Assembly: GCA_905250125.1 (NCBI GenBank)
Contig: CAJNOL010000138.1
Location: 1 to 64,000 of the forward strand
Direction of reading: 5' to 3'
DNA: 64,000 nucleotides
Source of the DNA: Rotaria sordida
Lineage: Eukaryota > Rotifera > Eurotatoria > Philodinida > Philodinidae
In this document: in pieces, positions 23,184 through 37,030 of the stretch
Layout of the letters: each line of letters opens with the position of its first letter
How positions within the stretch are numbered: the first letter of the stretch is position 1
The notes under the pieces: generated by a model
The model's input: the letters and a program-made list of their open reading frames with translations, nothing else
Told to the model about the DNA's origin: nothing
Database searches by the model: none
Program-made: the position numbers and the translations under genes

Positions 23184-26102
23184 TCGTCACATTAAAACTG
23201 TCTATACTTTATTCAATTAGAACGATAGATATAGTTCTAGAGAAAAAGAATCAGACTGGTTCATTTCATCATCAAATAAAATTTTAGTTATATTCATTTG
23301 ATAAATTAGTAGAAATTCTGTCTCTTCTCTCTGATACAAAATTAAAAGAAACACTAGACATTAAGAGATGATAGAGTAAGATAGGAGATACTTGTTTATA
23401 TCTATACCATTAACATCATATTTAGAATATTATGGAATTGCAAATAGGCGTCAATTTTCATTTATATGTAATTAATGGAAAGTTAGATTATTGTACATAA
23501 TATTTTTTTTTTTTTTGCAAGAAATAAAATAAAAATTCTTTTTATTTAATTTAATCACTTGTCAAATGCATATTACACAGTATTATTGATCAAACTTAAT
23601 CTATATTTCTCTTTTTGCTATCTGAAAGATGAAAAGTTCAATTGATAGTTTTATTCTGGAGTTTAAATCATTAATATATCGTACTACTACTTGATTGAGA
23701 TTCATTTTGATATGTTCTTACAAATGAAATATATACCAATACTATATCCAGTGAAAGTTAGAACGATGAAAAGAGTCAGTATACATTCATTCTATCGATT
23801 ATCAAAGTTTTCTCTGTGACAAGAACCAAGCATTTTCGTAGAATATACATGCATGGTGTTTCATAAGGTTTAAGAGCACGATAAAAATAATTCATAGTCG
23901 AATGTTTTTATATAACCTTTGAGTGCCCATGTCAGTCTTTCAAATGATATATTACTGGATAATATATTCTCGTATGATAAGAAAAATAAAAACATAAGAA
24001 TGTGAAGATAGATATTTTGCAATCGAAATAACATGATTTTTTTAAATAAAATTCTGAATAATTCTATATATAAAAAAATATTTGTAATGGTTGATAAAAT
24101 TTTTAAGAAACTTGGCAAATTAATAAAAGAAGTCAGTTAAGAATGTTTATATACTCTATCTATCTCAATCATCTTGTTTGTTATCAAACAATAGACTAAT
24201 ACATGAACACTCTTTATGCATATTTGAAACCAACAAGCAAGTTGAAAATATGACACATTGAAGTAAATATAGGAAAAAAATAAAATGTTATATATTATTG
24301 TATAACAGTGGAAAAATACTTCATTTTATTGAGTTACAATCAGAATTGATAGATTTTCAAGAGTATTTGTGAACTTTATCTTGATGAATAAAAACTCATA
24401 ACTCTTCTTTTACAGAAATATGGAAAAAAAGTATTGAATTAAGCTTTATAATTAATAATGTAATAGATAAACATTTTAAATGTCATAATGCCTTTTGGCA
24501 TATTATGTACTTATCAATATGTATACTAAAAAGAAATCATCAAGGCATGTTGAACTAATCATGTAATCAAACAATATGAAGATATGTACTATTTTAATAT
24601 ATTGTTGGACTAAATATTATAATAGTTCTAATTCTTCAATAGAAAAGAACAAGAGAACATGAAGAGAATTTATTTTTAATCGTTTTATAAACATTTCCAT
24701 TGTTGTATGTACACATTCATTTAAATAATAGAAACATTCATTCATGAATGATGCACTCAGAATACAATTTCTTCTTATAGAATTCGAATGATTCCGAAAG
24801 TTTTTCATGCAATCTAATGATTGATTTCTACTTTTTGATTGTGTTGATGTTCTTTAAATACTAACGAATTTGAGAAGCATTAAATCCTACATGTAAAAAT
24901 CGCTTTTCTTTGCTACACATATTTTTTTAATGTATCATAGAACGAGACTTCTTGTATCTTTAAATGAATATTTCAAGTTACGTCTTTGATCAATAGATTT
25001 CACTGTCAGAAATAAACGTTGTAATTCAAACAATAAATGAATTATCAAATAAATAAGATGATGATACGTATTTTCGTATTTATTTATCGTTAAAGACTTG
25101 TGGATATATCAAGAAAAACATAAATATAAAAAACTGTATGATTTGTTTTTACCGTAGTAGATACGGTTATTTGATAAAACAAATAAGCATAATGAATAAA
25201 TATTAAGATATAAATATAAGAAAATAATCATAAAATGAAAAAGAATGCGAAACACTGATTAAAGACTAAAAGCTAAGGATATAATTATATAGATATAAAA
25301 TATGGAATGAAAATATATACAAAGAAGTACAGCTATGAGGATACCAAAACTAACGATAGAACTTAATGTCAATGTTTGTCAAGGTTGCAGACTGAATAAG
25401 TTTTGAGATTTAAGAATATAGATAGAGTGTCAGGATAAACTAATAAGATTGATATTGAAGAATGCTACATTGATGTATAGATGGTACAGATTAGATATGA
25501 AGAAACAAGTTTGTATTCAGTTTACTTGTCTTTATATGTCAACATATGGCTCTATGGAAAAATAATTTATGATGCTTTTCAATGGATATAATATTATTTC
25601 CAAAAAATCTCTTAGAATCTGATATAAGGAAATGTTTTAGTCTTTTGTATATATATATATATATATTATTTTTACTTACTTTCTTTCTTTCAACATAAAT
25701 CAGTTAAGACGCATTACCACAGGCAATGCATTAGTATTTTTTTGTCCTTATATAATTAAATCATCGAAAAAAAAAAGAGATAACTGGTGGACTTCCGACA
25801 AACAAATAAGTCTAGAAGTAAATATACCGTTTCATGTTGTCAACAGCACATGTCATCACCAAATAATTCATTATTATAAGATTTTGTTTTTGGTTATATA
25901 TAAGGTTACAAAAACAAAATAGACGTTCACTTATCGGGTTTTTTTTCATTGTAGTTGCAGTTATACTATTTCTACTGCATTTAAAGTATTATATGTTTCA
26001 TGTAGATCAATGCATTTTTGCTTTATCTTATTTAATAGATATAAAAATTTTATCTTATGAAATAATTATTATTAATTCTATTTTAGAATATATAATAAAG
26101 AA
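23184..26102. other. upstream part of duplicated unit A, no gene seen
   Basis: 2.9 kb between the divergent deacetylase-like and P2X-A genes. Much of it (about 23.2-25.9 kb) is recognisably similar to 37.0-39.7 kb and 56.7-59.9 kb in the other two units. It holds a (TA)n run near 25650 and many short frames without homology. Conserved blocks just before the P2X ATG include a TTTATC-(C/T)-TATGAA word. Confidence 0.6.
26068..26096 (+). promoter_or_regulatory. conserved 5' leader/acceptor element of P2X-A
   Basis: ATTAATTCTATTTTAG followed by AATATATAATA, ending 7 bases before the ATG. It is repeated almost exactly before the other two P2X genes. The pyrimidine-TAG form suggests a cis or spliced-leader 3' splice site for the 5' leader; a promoter role is the alternative. 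Confidence 0.45.
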
Positions 26103-28930
26103 ATGAATTCAAATTCATCTTCTAAACGTCGTTTTCAATTTAAGAAAATTGCGAAAAGTGCCATTAAAGATGTTTTTATGGAATATGAAACACCAAAATT
26201 AGTTGTCATAAATAATCCAAAATATGCTACTTTACTTCGTATTATACAAATTATTATTCTTATTTATTCTGTACTATATTTACTTATATATGAAAAAGGT
26301 TATCAAAAAGAAGATACAGCACCTATATCAGCAGTAACACTTAAAGTAAAAGGTATCGGTTATGCTTATACACCAGACAATCAAACAATAATTATTGATG
26401 GAGCAGGTATATTGAAAAATAAAAACAAAGAATCTTATTGAGAATTGAATGATTATTTTTGTTTTAATAGATTATATTATTCCACCATCAGAAAATAATG
26501 CTATTTTTATCATGACAAATTTTATTCGAACTGATCAAATACGAACTAAATGTGCTGAAGCTACAAAAATTAAAGGAGCAGTATGTAAAAGTGATAGTGA
26601 TTGTTCTAATAAACCATTTACACCAACTATGAATGGACGTTGGACAGGTCGATGTTTATTATCACCAGAAACAAATGTTCTCAATCGGATAAAAAATAAT
26701 ACAAAAACTCCAACTGGTTTATGTGAATATGCAGGTAGAATTTTTTCTATATTAACAAAAAAGTTTGATATCTATAAACAAAAACTAATGAGAAATTTGT
26801 TAGCATAATGTCTGCGATTTTAAAATGTGAAATAAGATATAGTTGCTGTTGTTAATCACCGTGAGATCATTTAGGAGACATATTTCTTCACCAATCTTTT
26901 TACTTAGTCTTTGAAAAATGCAATAAGAAACTGACTCATATATTATAACGAGACATTATTCATATACAGTCTTTGATCGTATATCAATAATCTCTGTTAC
27001 GTGGAGAGGAGGGTTACTGCTAAGGTGTCTATGACACAGGAGAAAAAAGGGCATTGCTGAGGTGTCTGTCATGTGTGCGATAAGTCGCTAGTAAGATATC
27101 TATAAATTTCGTCTGTCATTATTTATGGTTATAGTGGAGAGAAGGAAGGGGCTACGAACTTTTATCCTACATACTTCAACATTACTTTTCGATCGCATTT
27201 CACAATATTGTTTTAGTATTATATTTTGAATGTATATCATTTAAACAATATCTAACAGAATGTTTAGTGTATGAGTATAAATAATCTAAATGATTAAATT
27301 GCCAAATATCCTTGAGATATGTAGCATGTCAACATCAAATCTTTGAATGATAAAATTTTTAAAAGTTATGATGACATAGAGATCGAAATTTCGGTTCGCA
27401 CTCAAATTTATCACTTTGTAACGAACACTTCGTAGTGTTTAGTGTCATGTATTTTCATTAAAACGTACTGATCTCTACTATTTCGTTCTGCAGAGCGCAA
27501 CATGATTTTGCCAAGGATTAAGTTTTAATGGAAATGCATACTGCTAATGATTACGAAGTGTTCTAACTATTTATATAAATAAGTCTTAATTATGATGATT
27601 AATGAAGTGGATTTCGGCACAATTTGAAAGTCTGTTAGCTTTTTATACCGAAGCAAAATTCCTATGAATCTTATGTCATTCAGTTGCTATTTTGAATTAC
27701 TATAAAATTAATTAATAATGTTAGAGTTTCGAAATCTAAATGTCCGGTTTTTTATTAGAAACTGTATAAATGGTTAAATGAAATTTACAATATATTACTT
27801 AATCAAAATACTTTTTTGTTTGCCTTTTGTTTCAATTGTTGAGCTTAATAGATTTCATTTGTTATGTTTGAAGAACATGAGATTTGTGTCACACAATGTC
27901 CAATCGTGAAGGTCAATTATGATGCAAACATGAAGAGTCTTTGTCCTTAAATAAGATGACGATGTTATGCTTTCTTTTTTTATCGATCAAATGACTATTA
28001 ATAGCAAATGTTTATTCATCAAAATCTACTATATAAATAAAAGATCGTTAATTGAGTTATTTTTAAAAGCTTTTTCATTAGCTCTGTTTTTTTACTAGTA
28101 AAACAATTTTTATAGGTTGGTGTCCACCAGAAGATGATCAAACATCGACAATGATTGTTCAAGAAGTTCGTAATTTTACAATATTTATGAAAAACTTTAT
28201 TGAATTTCCAACATTCGAAGTTAAACATAAAAATATGGTTGATGAATTAACTAAACCATGTATTTTTCATCCAAAAACTAATAAAGATTGTCCAATATTT
28301 ACTATTGATCATATAATAAATGAAGCTGAAAAAAATTTAAGTGAACATAGTTTAATGTTACATTATGGTTGTGTTATACGTATGAAAGTTGATTGGGATT
28401 GTAATTTAGATCGAAAAATAAAATTATGTAAACCTGAATATTCATTTGCTCGTCTTGATATACCTTTTTATGAGAATCCATTTTCACCTGGTTTTAATTT
28501 TCGTTATGCTACTTCTTGGAAACAAAATCAAACATATGTTCGTGCATTAACTAAAGCTTATGGTCTTCGTTTAATAATTGCTATTACTGGTAAAGCTGGA
28601 AAATTTGATTTTATTACATTAACTTTAAATATTGGTTCATTAGTTGGAATATTTGGTTTAGCAACATTTATATGTGATATTGCTATACTTCATTTATCAA
28701 AAAAAGCACATACTTATCGGAAACATATCTTTGACACTGTTCAATTGTCAGCACGTCCTGATACTATACTAGAATTGGCAAAAAGACATATGAGAAGAGC
28801 TAGTAGATTTCCAGTTCCCCCTTCAACTATAGCAGAAGAATCATCAGCTGAAACACCTGATGATATCCTAACATCTCCAGAACAAGCCGTTACGATGGAT
28901 CCAGATAATGCTATGAATTCGGATCAATAA
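26103..28930 (+). CDS. P2X purinoceptor, copy A
   Basis: Three exons: 26103-26406, 26471-26734, 28116-28930 (460 aa). A trimeric ATP-gated cation channel of the plasma membrane. N-terminal TPK phosphosite (T30-K32), TM1 about 44-64 followed by YEKGYQ, and TM2 about 356-382 after GKAGKFDF. ATP-contact residues are all present: Lys81 and Lys83 (KVKG), Thr211 (NFT), Asn317-Phe-Arg319 (NFR), and Lys336 (TKAYGLR). The ectodomain has the canonical ten cysteines, plus NWDCNLDR-like DWDCNLDR and IIPPSENN. The YxxxK channel-stabilising motif after TM2 is not intact (YRKHI). The cytoplasmic tail is about 75 residues and Ser/Pro/acid-rich. Intron 2 is 1381 bp and includes a small inverted-repeat element. 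Confidence 0.93.
27418..27567. mobile_element. small inverted-repeat element in P2X-A intron 2
   Basis: The left end GTAACGAACACTTCGTA and, further in, TTTTCATTAAAAC recur inverted at the right end (GTTTTAATGGAAA ... TACGAAGTGTTC). Arms are about 47 bp and the total about 150 bp. Not present at this place in the two sister genes. Confidence 0.55.
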
Positions 28931-31900
28931 AAGTATTAACAAACAATTTCTATTAAGTGTTTTATATTATAGATAGTAACGATTTTGTTTTTGTAGTAGA
29001 ACTGTGTTGTGATTTTGATTCTTCTTTTTTTTTTATCTTTGCCATATTTAAAGATGTATAGGTATTGCTGATATATTTCTGAAGAGTAGTAGTATCATTC
29101 AAGAAAAATTATACTCAATTTACATCAACCCTAAGTTTTGTATTAGTAAAAATATTCAAAAAAAGAATTTTTCTCTATCAGGATTAGAAAAAAAATAGCA
29201 GTTACTCACACATTTACATACTGTGTGTTCTTTTTTGTTGTACGCTATTCAAATGAAGGAAAATTTATTTCTTACATACATATAGGAGACAATAGTACCA
29301 TAATATCATGCTCGAATTAGAACGACAGAAGTTTAGAAATTTTATGTTTTATCGATATATGTCACAAGGAATCGCATGTATGGAAGATTAACATGAAACA
29401 AGTCACTGTAGCTTGTAATGACTTACTGAAGATCAGTGCAGTCTGAAAAGTTTTAATTAAATTTTTGTTTTTTTAACACGAGAAAAATGGATGATGGTAG
29501 AAAGTGAGAAAGATTGATTGTTATTTTTAAACTGTAACTATATTCTTGACATATAATGAATAATGATCAGATTAATTCACTTGTGATACTTTGATATTTT
29601 TGACATAGATTTTCATTACAATATCTTTCATATTTAAAAAAATATGAATATTAAAGGTAAAAAAGAAGCTTGATAAAATTTTTTCAATATTTTTACTTAT
29701 ATAGCATTTTCTTTGGGTTGATGTAAATTGAGTACAATTTCTATTGGATGATAGTTTAAGTGCTACTCTTTAAAAAATATATCATCAATACCCATTCAAA
29801 TTTAAATACGGCAATGATAAAAACGAACAGAAATGGGGTCGATACTTATGGAACATCGTTTATATATTTTTTTAAATGAATCAGTATGTAACCTATTGAA
29901 GTCGAAATGACTTTTTAACCGAAAATGCATTTTTCAAACAGTTCACGTCAACAATTGCATTAACTTACTCAATCTTCAAAAACGAAATCGGAGTGCAACA
30001 CAATCATTTTTCTACTGTAGCTCTCATCATTGCCTTTATTATGTAGTTGATGAAGAAGCGGAACAAGGTCTATTGTGAAAAAAATTAAAAAGGTTATCAA
30101 TCCACAAGGACAATAACTTTGTTTCGCTAAGATCATGACAATCCAAAGTTAATTGCGGTATAATGTATCTGTTGTCTTCTGCAGGCTTCATATTCCTTAC
30201 TACATATTTAATTAATCTCTTTATCTGTATAGTTATCTTGTTTGATTTAGTAGTTTACATAATTTATATTCGCCCATCGGTTGATAAAAGCATCATCTTG
30301 TTTGTAACTAATCAGTTAATAGCCCAGTGACACAATATAATGTCAAATATATTTGTACTTTCATGTACGATATTACACACGATAACTTGCAGTTTTTTCT
30401 TTTTCCAATAGACAAAACAGTAGCAAATATACTGTCCTACGAAATCGCACTTGTGCAAATAAACAAGTAGGCAAGGATGCACAATATTCTGTATTAGCAA
30501 GAGAACGAGTCATTTGTCTTATCATTATTCGATGTAATCAATGTGCTATCCTAATTCATGGACTGTTGAAACTTCGCTTGGTTTTCTAATTATCAATCAT
30601 ATATTTTTATCATGTCTGCCAACTAATCTTCATAGCATAGGAGTGAAAAACAAGTTGGCAAATAAGCTTTGTAAAAAAATTTCAAAACAATTGGCAAAAA
30701 TTGAAATACGATAACAAATTTTTAAAAAAACGTATAAAACGAGTGATATTAGCCTACGGTATATCCAACGTGGTTTTCTTTATGAATCACTCAGAATGTA
30801 TTCACAAACGATGGATTTCAATAAAGCTTCTCTATTTCGACTTTAATTTCAAGATCTCCATCAAATATTAACAATAGAATACATAAGAAATTGATGTCAT
30901 CGTTCTTGATCGTCTTCTGTCCTAGTATAGAGAGGCATTCGGACGTCTCAGCGAGAATAAACAACCTTTGAATGCAGCGTTGATATGTTGATTATGTCTC
31001 AATGATTCTAATCAAGAAGTTGTGACAGAACGGTAGCTCTTATTTACGCTAGTACTGATAGTCCTTGTGAATGAAACAAATTATAGGTTTTAGTCGACAT
31101 TGAAATAAATTCACTACATGTGAATTCAGTAGTTTCACCTGATGTTGCTTCATGCAACTGATTTCTTGATGAACAGGAAAGTCTAAAGCATCGCAAAAAG
31201 GTCTATCAGATATATTTCATCAGTATTAGAGAAACGGTTACGCATCACTGACACCAAATTCTTGGCTGTACATCGGCTACAACACCTTGTTTAATGCTGT
31301 CAAGAATTTTTTCGTGACAATACAACATCACTGATTGTAGGTTCTGCTAAACGCACACTTTGTAACATCGCTTTGAATGATTCTTTACCATACTGAAGAT
31401 ATTACTTGACAAATACCCACATTTATGTCTTAATGACTGCTGCCCATATGAACCCTATGGATACAAGTAATAGAGACCCAAACTGAGTCGAACGGAAGAT
31501 GACATAACCTCTTCAGTTGATTATCGAACTAATTATTCACTGTCAAATCTTAGAACGCTCATCCTACTTAAGTGACATGAGACTTAGATCCTTGATCTTA
31601 TCAGGTCTTAGAAACAATTATTAATTTTGTAAAGAGTTTCACTTCGAAATCATTGTCACGAGTATGATTGTCTTTGCTGGAAAACTCTTCTTAATAAATG
31701 ACATAAATTGTATTTTATGACGGTATAGTTTTTGGTGAGAACCGACACACAATAACAAAATTTCTATCATTCAAAGCTTTTTGTTTCGATGATTAATCTC
31801 AGTTGTATAAGCGTAATTGTGTTTTCAAAACTTAAAACTTGAATTTGGATAATTTTAATTAATTGTGATTTCTGAAAAGAGATGAATAGTCATTAGTGAG

Positions 31901-32466
31901 AATGTCTTTCCTGTTAAAAGTTACGAAAAAAAAAATGAAGACCATTTCCTTCTTCAAAATGATGGAGGGTAAAACCGAGTGTTTTTTCATTTTTATAAGA
32001 TGTACTTCAATAGAAAAGATTTCTTACAACATGAATACCCAAAAATAGATCAGAAACACTGTCGACAAAATCTAAATTTGCTCTCTAGTGTTCATTAGCT
32101 TGGAACATTCTCTGTTCACTCCTCTTTCTTTCATGTACCTTGTCCATTGTTAAATTCCGATGTGTTCCTGTTCTTTTAAATTTCAGCTGCTTTGCTACGA
32201 TAATATTAACTGAACTGTATTGAATATGTAGAGAAAAGAGCTAGATATTCATTTTTATTTTAAACATATGCCGCCTACGATAAAAACGTTTTTAAATTCA
32301 CTAACTTCAAAGGATCTGGCCATCTCTGCTTCTATTGATTAGTATTTTTCATAACGATTTTTTAAAATCCCTATTAGAAATGTTCTATATATATATATCA
32401 TCAAATATCAATACATACATTTTCTAATTACGCTGCAATACAAAAGACTTTAGCTAGTTCGATTAA

Positions 32467-32844
32467 CCCTTTCAGGCCCATGGCTCAGCCAACGGATGAA
32501 ATTTTTTTGAGACTATATATTTAATATGGACAGTGTGTGTTGTGAATATTCTCATCAAAACTTTTTAAAAAACCTTCAGAGTCCTTTTCAACCCATGCCT
32601 GTATCCTCCTACGGTGATGGCGAAGAAGTTCTTTTAGAATAGAGGTGGTGCTCCAAAAACCCATCAGGTTTACCACTTGAGTGACCTCGTTAGGATTATA
32701 ACTCTTATATAGATATATGCACCGAAATCTCCTCTATGTTATAGAGAAAACCGCTTCTCAATATCTCTTTGCATTCGCGAGTTATTCAAAGATTAAGAAA
32801 CTCGAAAAAACCGTACTTTATAAAGTACGCTGGTACTTAAAGGA
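32467..32844. mobile_element. TTAA-flanked element, piggyBac-like
   Basis: Begins CCCTTTCAGGCC and ends with the inverse-type CTTAAAGGA; both sides carry TTAA (32463-32466 and 32845-32848), the target of piggyBac transposons. It is 378 bp with no transposase, so it would be non-autonomous. The terminal match is short and imperfect. Confidence 0.5.
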
Positions 32845-33539
32845 TTAAACATGAAATAATCTTGGAAATTACTTGATCATATGATAAATTTTACAGTGAG
32901 ATTTTTAGACAATTATTAGTTCGTGCAATATTCGTTAGCAGGTTATACGTCAACTATCATAGGCAATTAATTCCATAGGATGAGAGTGGATGAGACACTT
33001 TTTGTGTCCCGAAAATATTTCAGCTATTTTGTGTCGAAATAAATCCAATAATGATTCCCGACAAGATTGCAAAAGTTTATTTCACAATAACTCTCAATCA
33101 GTTTTTCGAGTGATAACTGTATATCTCTACGGAGATCACAGAAACATATTTTGACGATTCTTGTAGCGAGTTAAGAGTGTGACTCAAAAAATTGATCAAT
33201 AGATATTACGAAATAAATTCTTGCAGTTTTATCAAAAGTTGTCATTACATCGATTTCAAAGCAAAACAAAATAAAATATTTTAAAGTGAGAACAATGATC
33301 TTATCTGCCCTCGTCATTTTAGATCAAATGTGTTATATTAATGTGGTGTCAGAATAACACTTTCTATCCTTCGAACATGAACTAAGCAGCTAATGTGTTC
33401 CATTTCTCGATCTTATGTAACAGTGTATTCATATATACGCGATAGTTATGCTATCATGGCGTTGGACACATGCTTCGAAGTAATTATATTCAAAATTGTC
33501 GTTCTCCAAAGGCTAGAACTGGTATTAGAAAAAGTTCAT

Positions 33540-33567
33540 ACTTGCCGAACATTAGAGTTCGGCAAGT
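33540..33567. repeat. 11-bp perfect hairpin
   Basis: ACTTGCCGAAC, a six-base loop, then GTTCGGCAAGT. Stem is perfect. It overlaps no supported gene. Confidence 0.6.
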
Positions 33568-34669
33568 TGTTAATTATTTTAAGTACAGAATTATAATGAT
33601 CTTTGAACAAAATTGAAACATTCAATTAGTTTGCCTGGTCTTCATCATAATATAAACAAAATTTATTAAAAATACAAAAAAGATGAATTTTTTTATATGA
33701 AAACAATCAAACAAAGTGAATAGGAATAATTCTTTCTGCGTACCATTTCGTGATAAAGTAAATAGATATAATGATCACAATGATATGAAATTAATCATTT
33801 TATCTTTCGCTTTCCTTGACATCGGAAACGCAAAATAATATTAAATATCAAAATCATGCTATTCTCTCAATATCAAACAAAGCGAGAGATAAAATGATCT
33901 ATCATATCCCATCAATTCGGTCTTAGCCAATCCGAAAATACTTAATACTTCCGAAAAAAATCAGTGGAATATATGCAAAATTAAAAAACGGATTTTAATT
34001 TGTTACACCATCCTGTAGATATTTGAAATAAATCAATCTTGTTTTTTTTTATACAATAAGATAGCTAATTTTTTGGACAAAATCTTAGGCTCTACTCTCT
34101 AGTATCTTTTTAATAGTAATATCTGTCTGTTTGTTCTCTATTTTTTCTATTGATAAATGACACTTTAACCAAAACTTGTCAATCAACAAAAAACACCAGA
34201 TGCAAAGACAATTAAGTGGTAATAAAATCAATTACATACGACAGTCAAATAATATATGAAATATTATCATTGTTTGTAGCAATAATGAATGAATTAATTT
34301 TGAAAAGAAAAAGTGAGATTTAAGTTTAAATATTTGTTATTGATTAGAATATATTAGAAAAAATAATTAAGTACTTATGTAGAATGATGACAGTCGATTA
34401 ACGAAAAAATGAGAAATAAAGAAAAAAGATAATCAATCTAATACAAATGGCTACCGAGGGCACATAAACGAAAAAACATTTACATCATTAAATAGCTTCT
34501 TAACAATAATTTGACATTGAGTTTTTTTTTTAGTAAACACCAACCACTGGAACAAATAACAAACATAAATAAAAGAAAAATTTCTATTTGAAAAAACTAA
34601 TATAAATCTTTAAATATCGAAAAAATCAAATGATTCTTCTTCATTTTGATCAATTAATATACAAGATAG

Positions 34670-34765
34670 TTAAGAATCTAATGACGAATATGATGCACTT
34701 TTACTACATCTACTTTCATTTATTTCATCCATTGATATTGAAGATGGTATGAGTGTAGTTGAACG
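34670..34765 (-). pseudogene. remnant of an unknown C-terminal exon, unit B
   Basis: Read on the minus strand it ends with a serine-rich tail (NESRCSKSASYSSLDS then stop). The same tail, NESSKSTSCSSSDS and stop, occurs at 55774-55860 in unit C. Conservation of frame and stop between two copies suggests that this was coding sequence. The family is unknown and no upstream exons were linked. Confidence 0.35.
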
Positions 34766-34780
34766 CAAGACACTCAACTA

Positions 34781-35513
34781 GTGTCCTGTGAGAACGACGT
34801 TTCTGGATTCTCGCATTCCCATTCTTCTATATGCTTTCAATGTTCCTATCACGATTTCAATTTTTGTGCTTGACAAAGACTATTATTATCAGACACTAGC
34901 TGCTATCAACATCGTACTTTGTACCACATGATATGTTCTTAAATTAAAAAATTAAATTATCTTTGGAGGTACATAGTTGTAAAATAAATAAATTATTATT
35001 TAATGTCGAAATTGATCTACGTTAAGTTAAGAAAATTATTTTCTTCATCAATTGGACAAGTGAAAAGAAGAAAAAAGTACATGTACATCAAATAAAATCG
35101 ATGAAAAAATAAAAAAACATTCATGATGAGAAGATAATAATGATGTAATATTGGATGATAATCTGAATAATAGTTCTTTTGAAGATGATAATAACAAAGA
35201 AAATAATAGTTGTAAGAATAGAATTAGAATTTTTGAATAAATAATGAATGAACTTGTTTAAGTTTTGTTAATAGATATTTATTATTTTTCTTTTAATTAA
35301 TAACCAATGCAAAAGTCTTTGTAAGAATGCCAAAATCTGTTTCTCAAGAACGATACATCGAATTGAGTTCAACATTTTTTGTTTAAAAGAACAAAGTTTG
35401 GAGAGTATATATATAAAACTTAACGATATTCAAGAATGCCCATTTTTTAATGTCATGCCCGTTCCCGATTCCTGCAAGAAACCGAACGACAAAAAACCGT
35501 TTCCGCAGGACAC
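34781..35513. mobile_element. TA-flanked DNA element with GTGTCCTG ends
   Basis: Inverted ends GTGTCCTG / CAGGACAC with flanking TA (34779-34780, 35514-35515); similarity of the two ends continues imperfectly for about 40 bp. It is 733 bp and absent from the matching place in unit C, which supports an insertion. A half-end like that of the 39724 element (TGCAAAAGTCTTTG at 35309) lies inside. Confidence 0.6.
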
Positions 35514-35850
35514 TACCATAAACCATGCTCACATCCTCGTTAATACTCGTAAAACTGCAACCCAGTCATGATTACCTTGGTTTTAATTGTAAAAGATAAT
35601 GATAGTTACCTTGTTATTTAGTTCTAAAGCGTATTGTACAAATAAAAAATAAAGTAATTATGGATATCTATGATCACAAAAAAAAGCTACATTCGAGTTG
35701 AAAACAAAAAGCACAGCCCAGACTGGTTGTCTGTATAATATTCTTGGTGAACTGTAGCTTACTTTGCAGCTTTGGCGGTGTCTATGACTGACCGCAGTTT
35801 TTATATGTACCATTATTATTGAGATTAAAAGTATATCTGAAAAATTTACT

Positions 35851-37030
35851 CGTTTGATTGTGATGTTATACTTAACTCAATATTTCCATATTGTACAACT
35901 TTTCGAAGTAAACGATAATTTGTTTCAATATGATTTTTAAGAAAATTAGTACCACTAATTGGAGAACTTAAAAAATTTTAAATGAAAAAAAAAGAAAAGA
36001 AAAACATATTTTATTGGTGAGATATATAAACAAATCATCTGGATTATAATATTTTTTGAACAGATATGCCCTTCAATAAATCACAAGTTTCCTTATCAGG
36101 TAGTTCATTGCAATGGCGTAACCAGAATATGGCTTGGTTTAGCGACATCCAACCATCGAAGTTGTTTTCCCAACTATCCAACAATCTATAAAAATAAGAA
36201 ATTTTATTTTACGAAAGTAAGAAGAAAGCCTACGTCAATTATTCGCGTTTCTTTTGCACTCTATCTTGATCTGTACTTGATGAGTCAGTCGGCTAAACAT
36301 TCTTTAGGTTATTTTTGGAAAATATGAGCTCTACTATACTAGCAGTAACTTGTAGATTGTCGTTAAACTTGTAAATTATACTCTGAATCATGCGTGTTAT
36401 GGCTGAAATGTAAACAAACTTTGGTGAAACTGAATTCAAAAAGGAAATATTTTTCAATAAAATCAAGCCAAAACATATAGAGACAAAACGTCGCACAATA
36501 TTCAACTGCTTTTCGGTTCATTTTCGACCAAAATAATGACAAAAAAAAAATTATTCTGCGTCTATTAATGATGAGTTTCTATAAAATAATAGCATCAATA
36601 GTTCGAGTATCAAGGAAATGTTCCGTGTGTGTATGATGAGTAATTGAACATTTGAAGTGATAATTGAATAGTTGAAATTTAACTTACAAGTTTGATATAT
36701 GTGATTATAAAGAAATAATCTTCATGAACGTAAATACGTTATCAAAAATTTGTAGAACGACGCCCATGCACCTAAAGAATCCTGATTACGCCACTAGTTT
36801 TTTTCGTTCTTATTGCAAAACTTGTAGAATATCTCGTATTGTTACTTCACCTGAAATAGTATGATTTGAACACTGACAATAAAGTAATTGACAACAATTA
36901 CTATGACATGATTCAGCATCCATATAGAATTTTACACTAGAGAAATAAGAATGAAAACAAAAAGATTAATGTTGAAAAAATAAACATTGGTATCCAAGAT
37001 GAAAACATTCTGTTCTTGTTATTCATCATA
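35851..37030 (-). pseudogene. broken deacetylase-like gene, unit B
   Basis: Fragments matching exon 2 (35851-35968) and exon 1 (36037-36112 and about 36800-37030) of the gene at 21692-23183. Exon 3 is missing. The exon 2 acceptor AG has become AA, exon 1 has frame-breaking indels, and a roughly 680 bp sequence splits exon 1. Not functional. Confidence 0.75.
36113..36796. mobile_element. insertion inside the deacetylase pseudogene exon 1
   Basis: Left end TGGCGTAACCAGAAT and right end inverse (ATTCCTGATTACGCCACTA type) form imperfect terminal repeats of about 15 bp. Unit A lacks it, so its ends are set by comparison. Unit C keeps the right half with the same junction, so it inserted before B and C separated. 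Confidence 0.55.

Larger units (their letters stand above)
28931..34459. other. 3' part of unit A and spacer to unit B, no gene seen
   Basis: 28.93-30.50 kb is similar to the sequence after P2X-B and P2X-C (conserved short ORF remnants at 30312-30500 and 63532-63726 are noncoding). From 30.56 to 34.45 kb the sequence is unique to the window, AT-rich, without recognisable exons. It contains a TTAA-flanked element (32463-32848) and a short hairpin (33540-33567). Confidence 0.5.

Noticed and set aside
30312-30500. 62-codon frame with a relative at 63532-63726
   Set aside because: Similarity comes from segmental duplication; the frames have different starts and tails and the third copy is not open.
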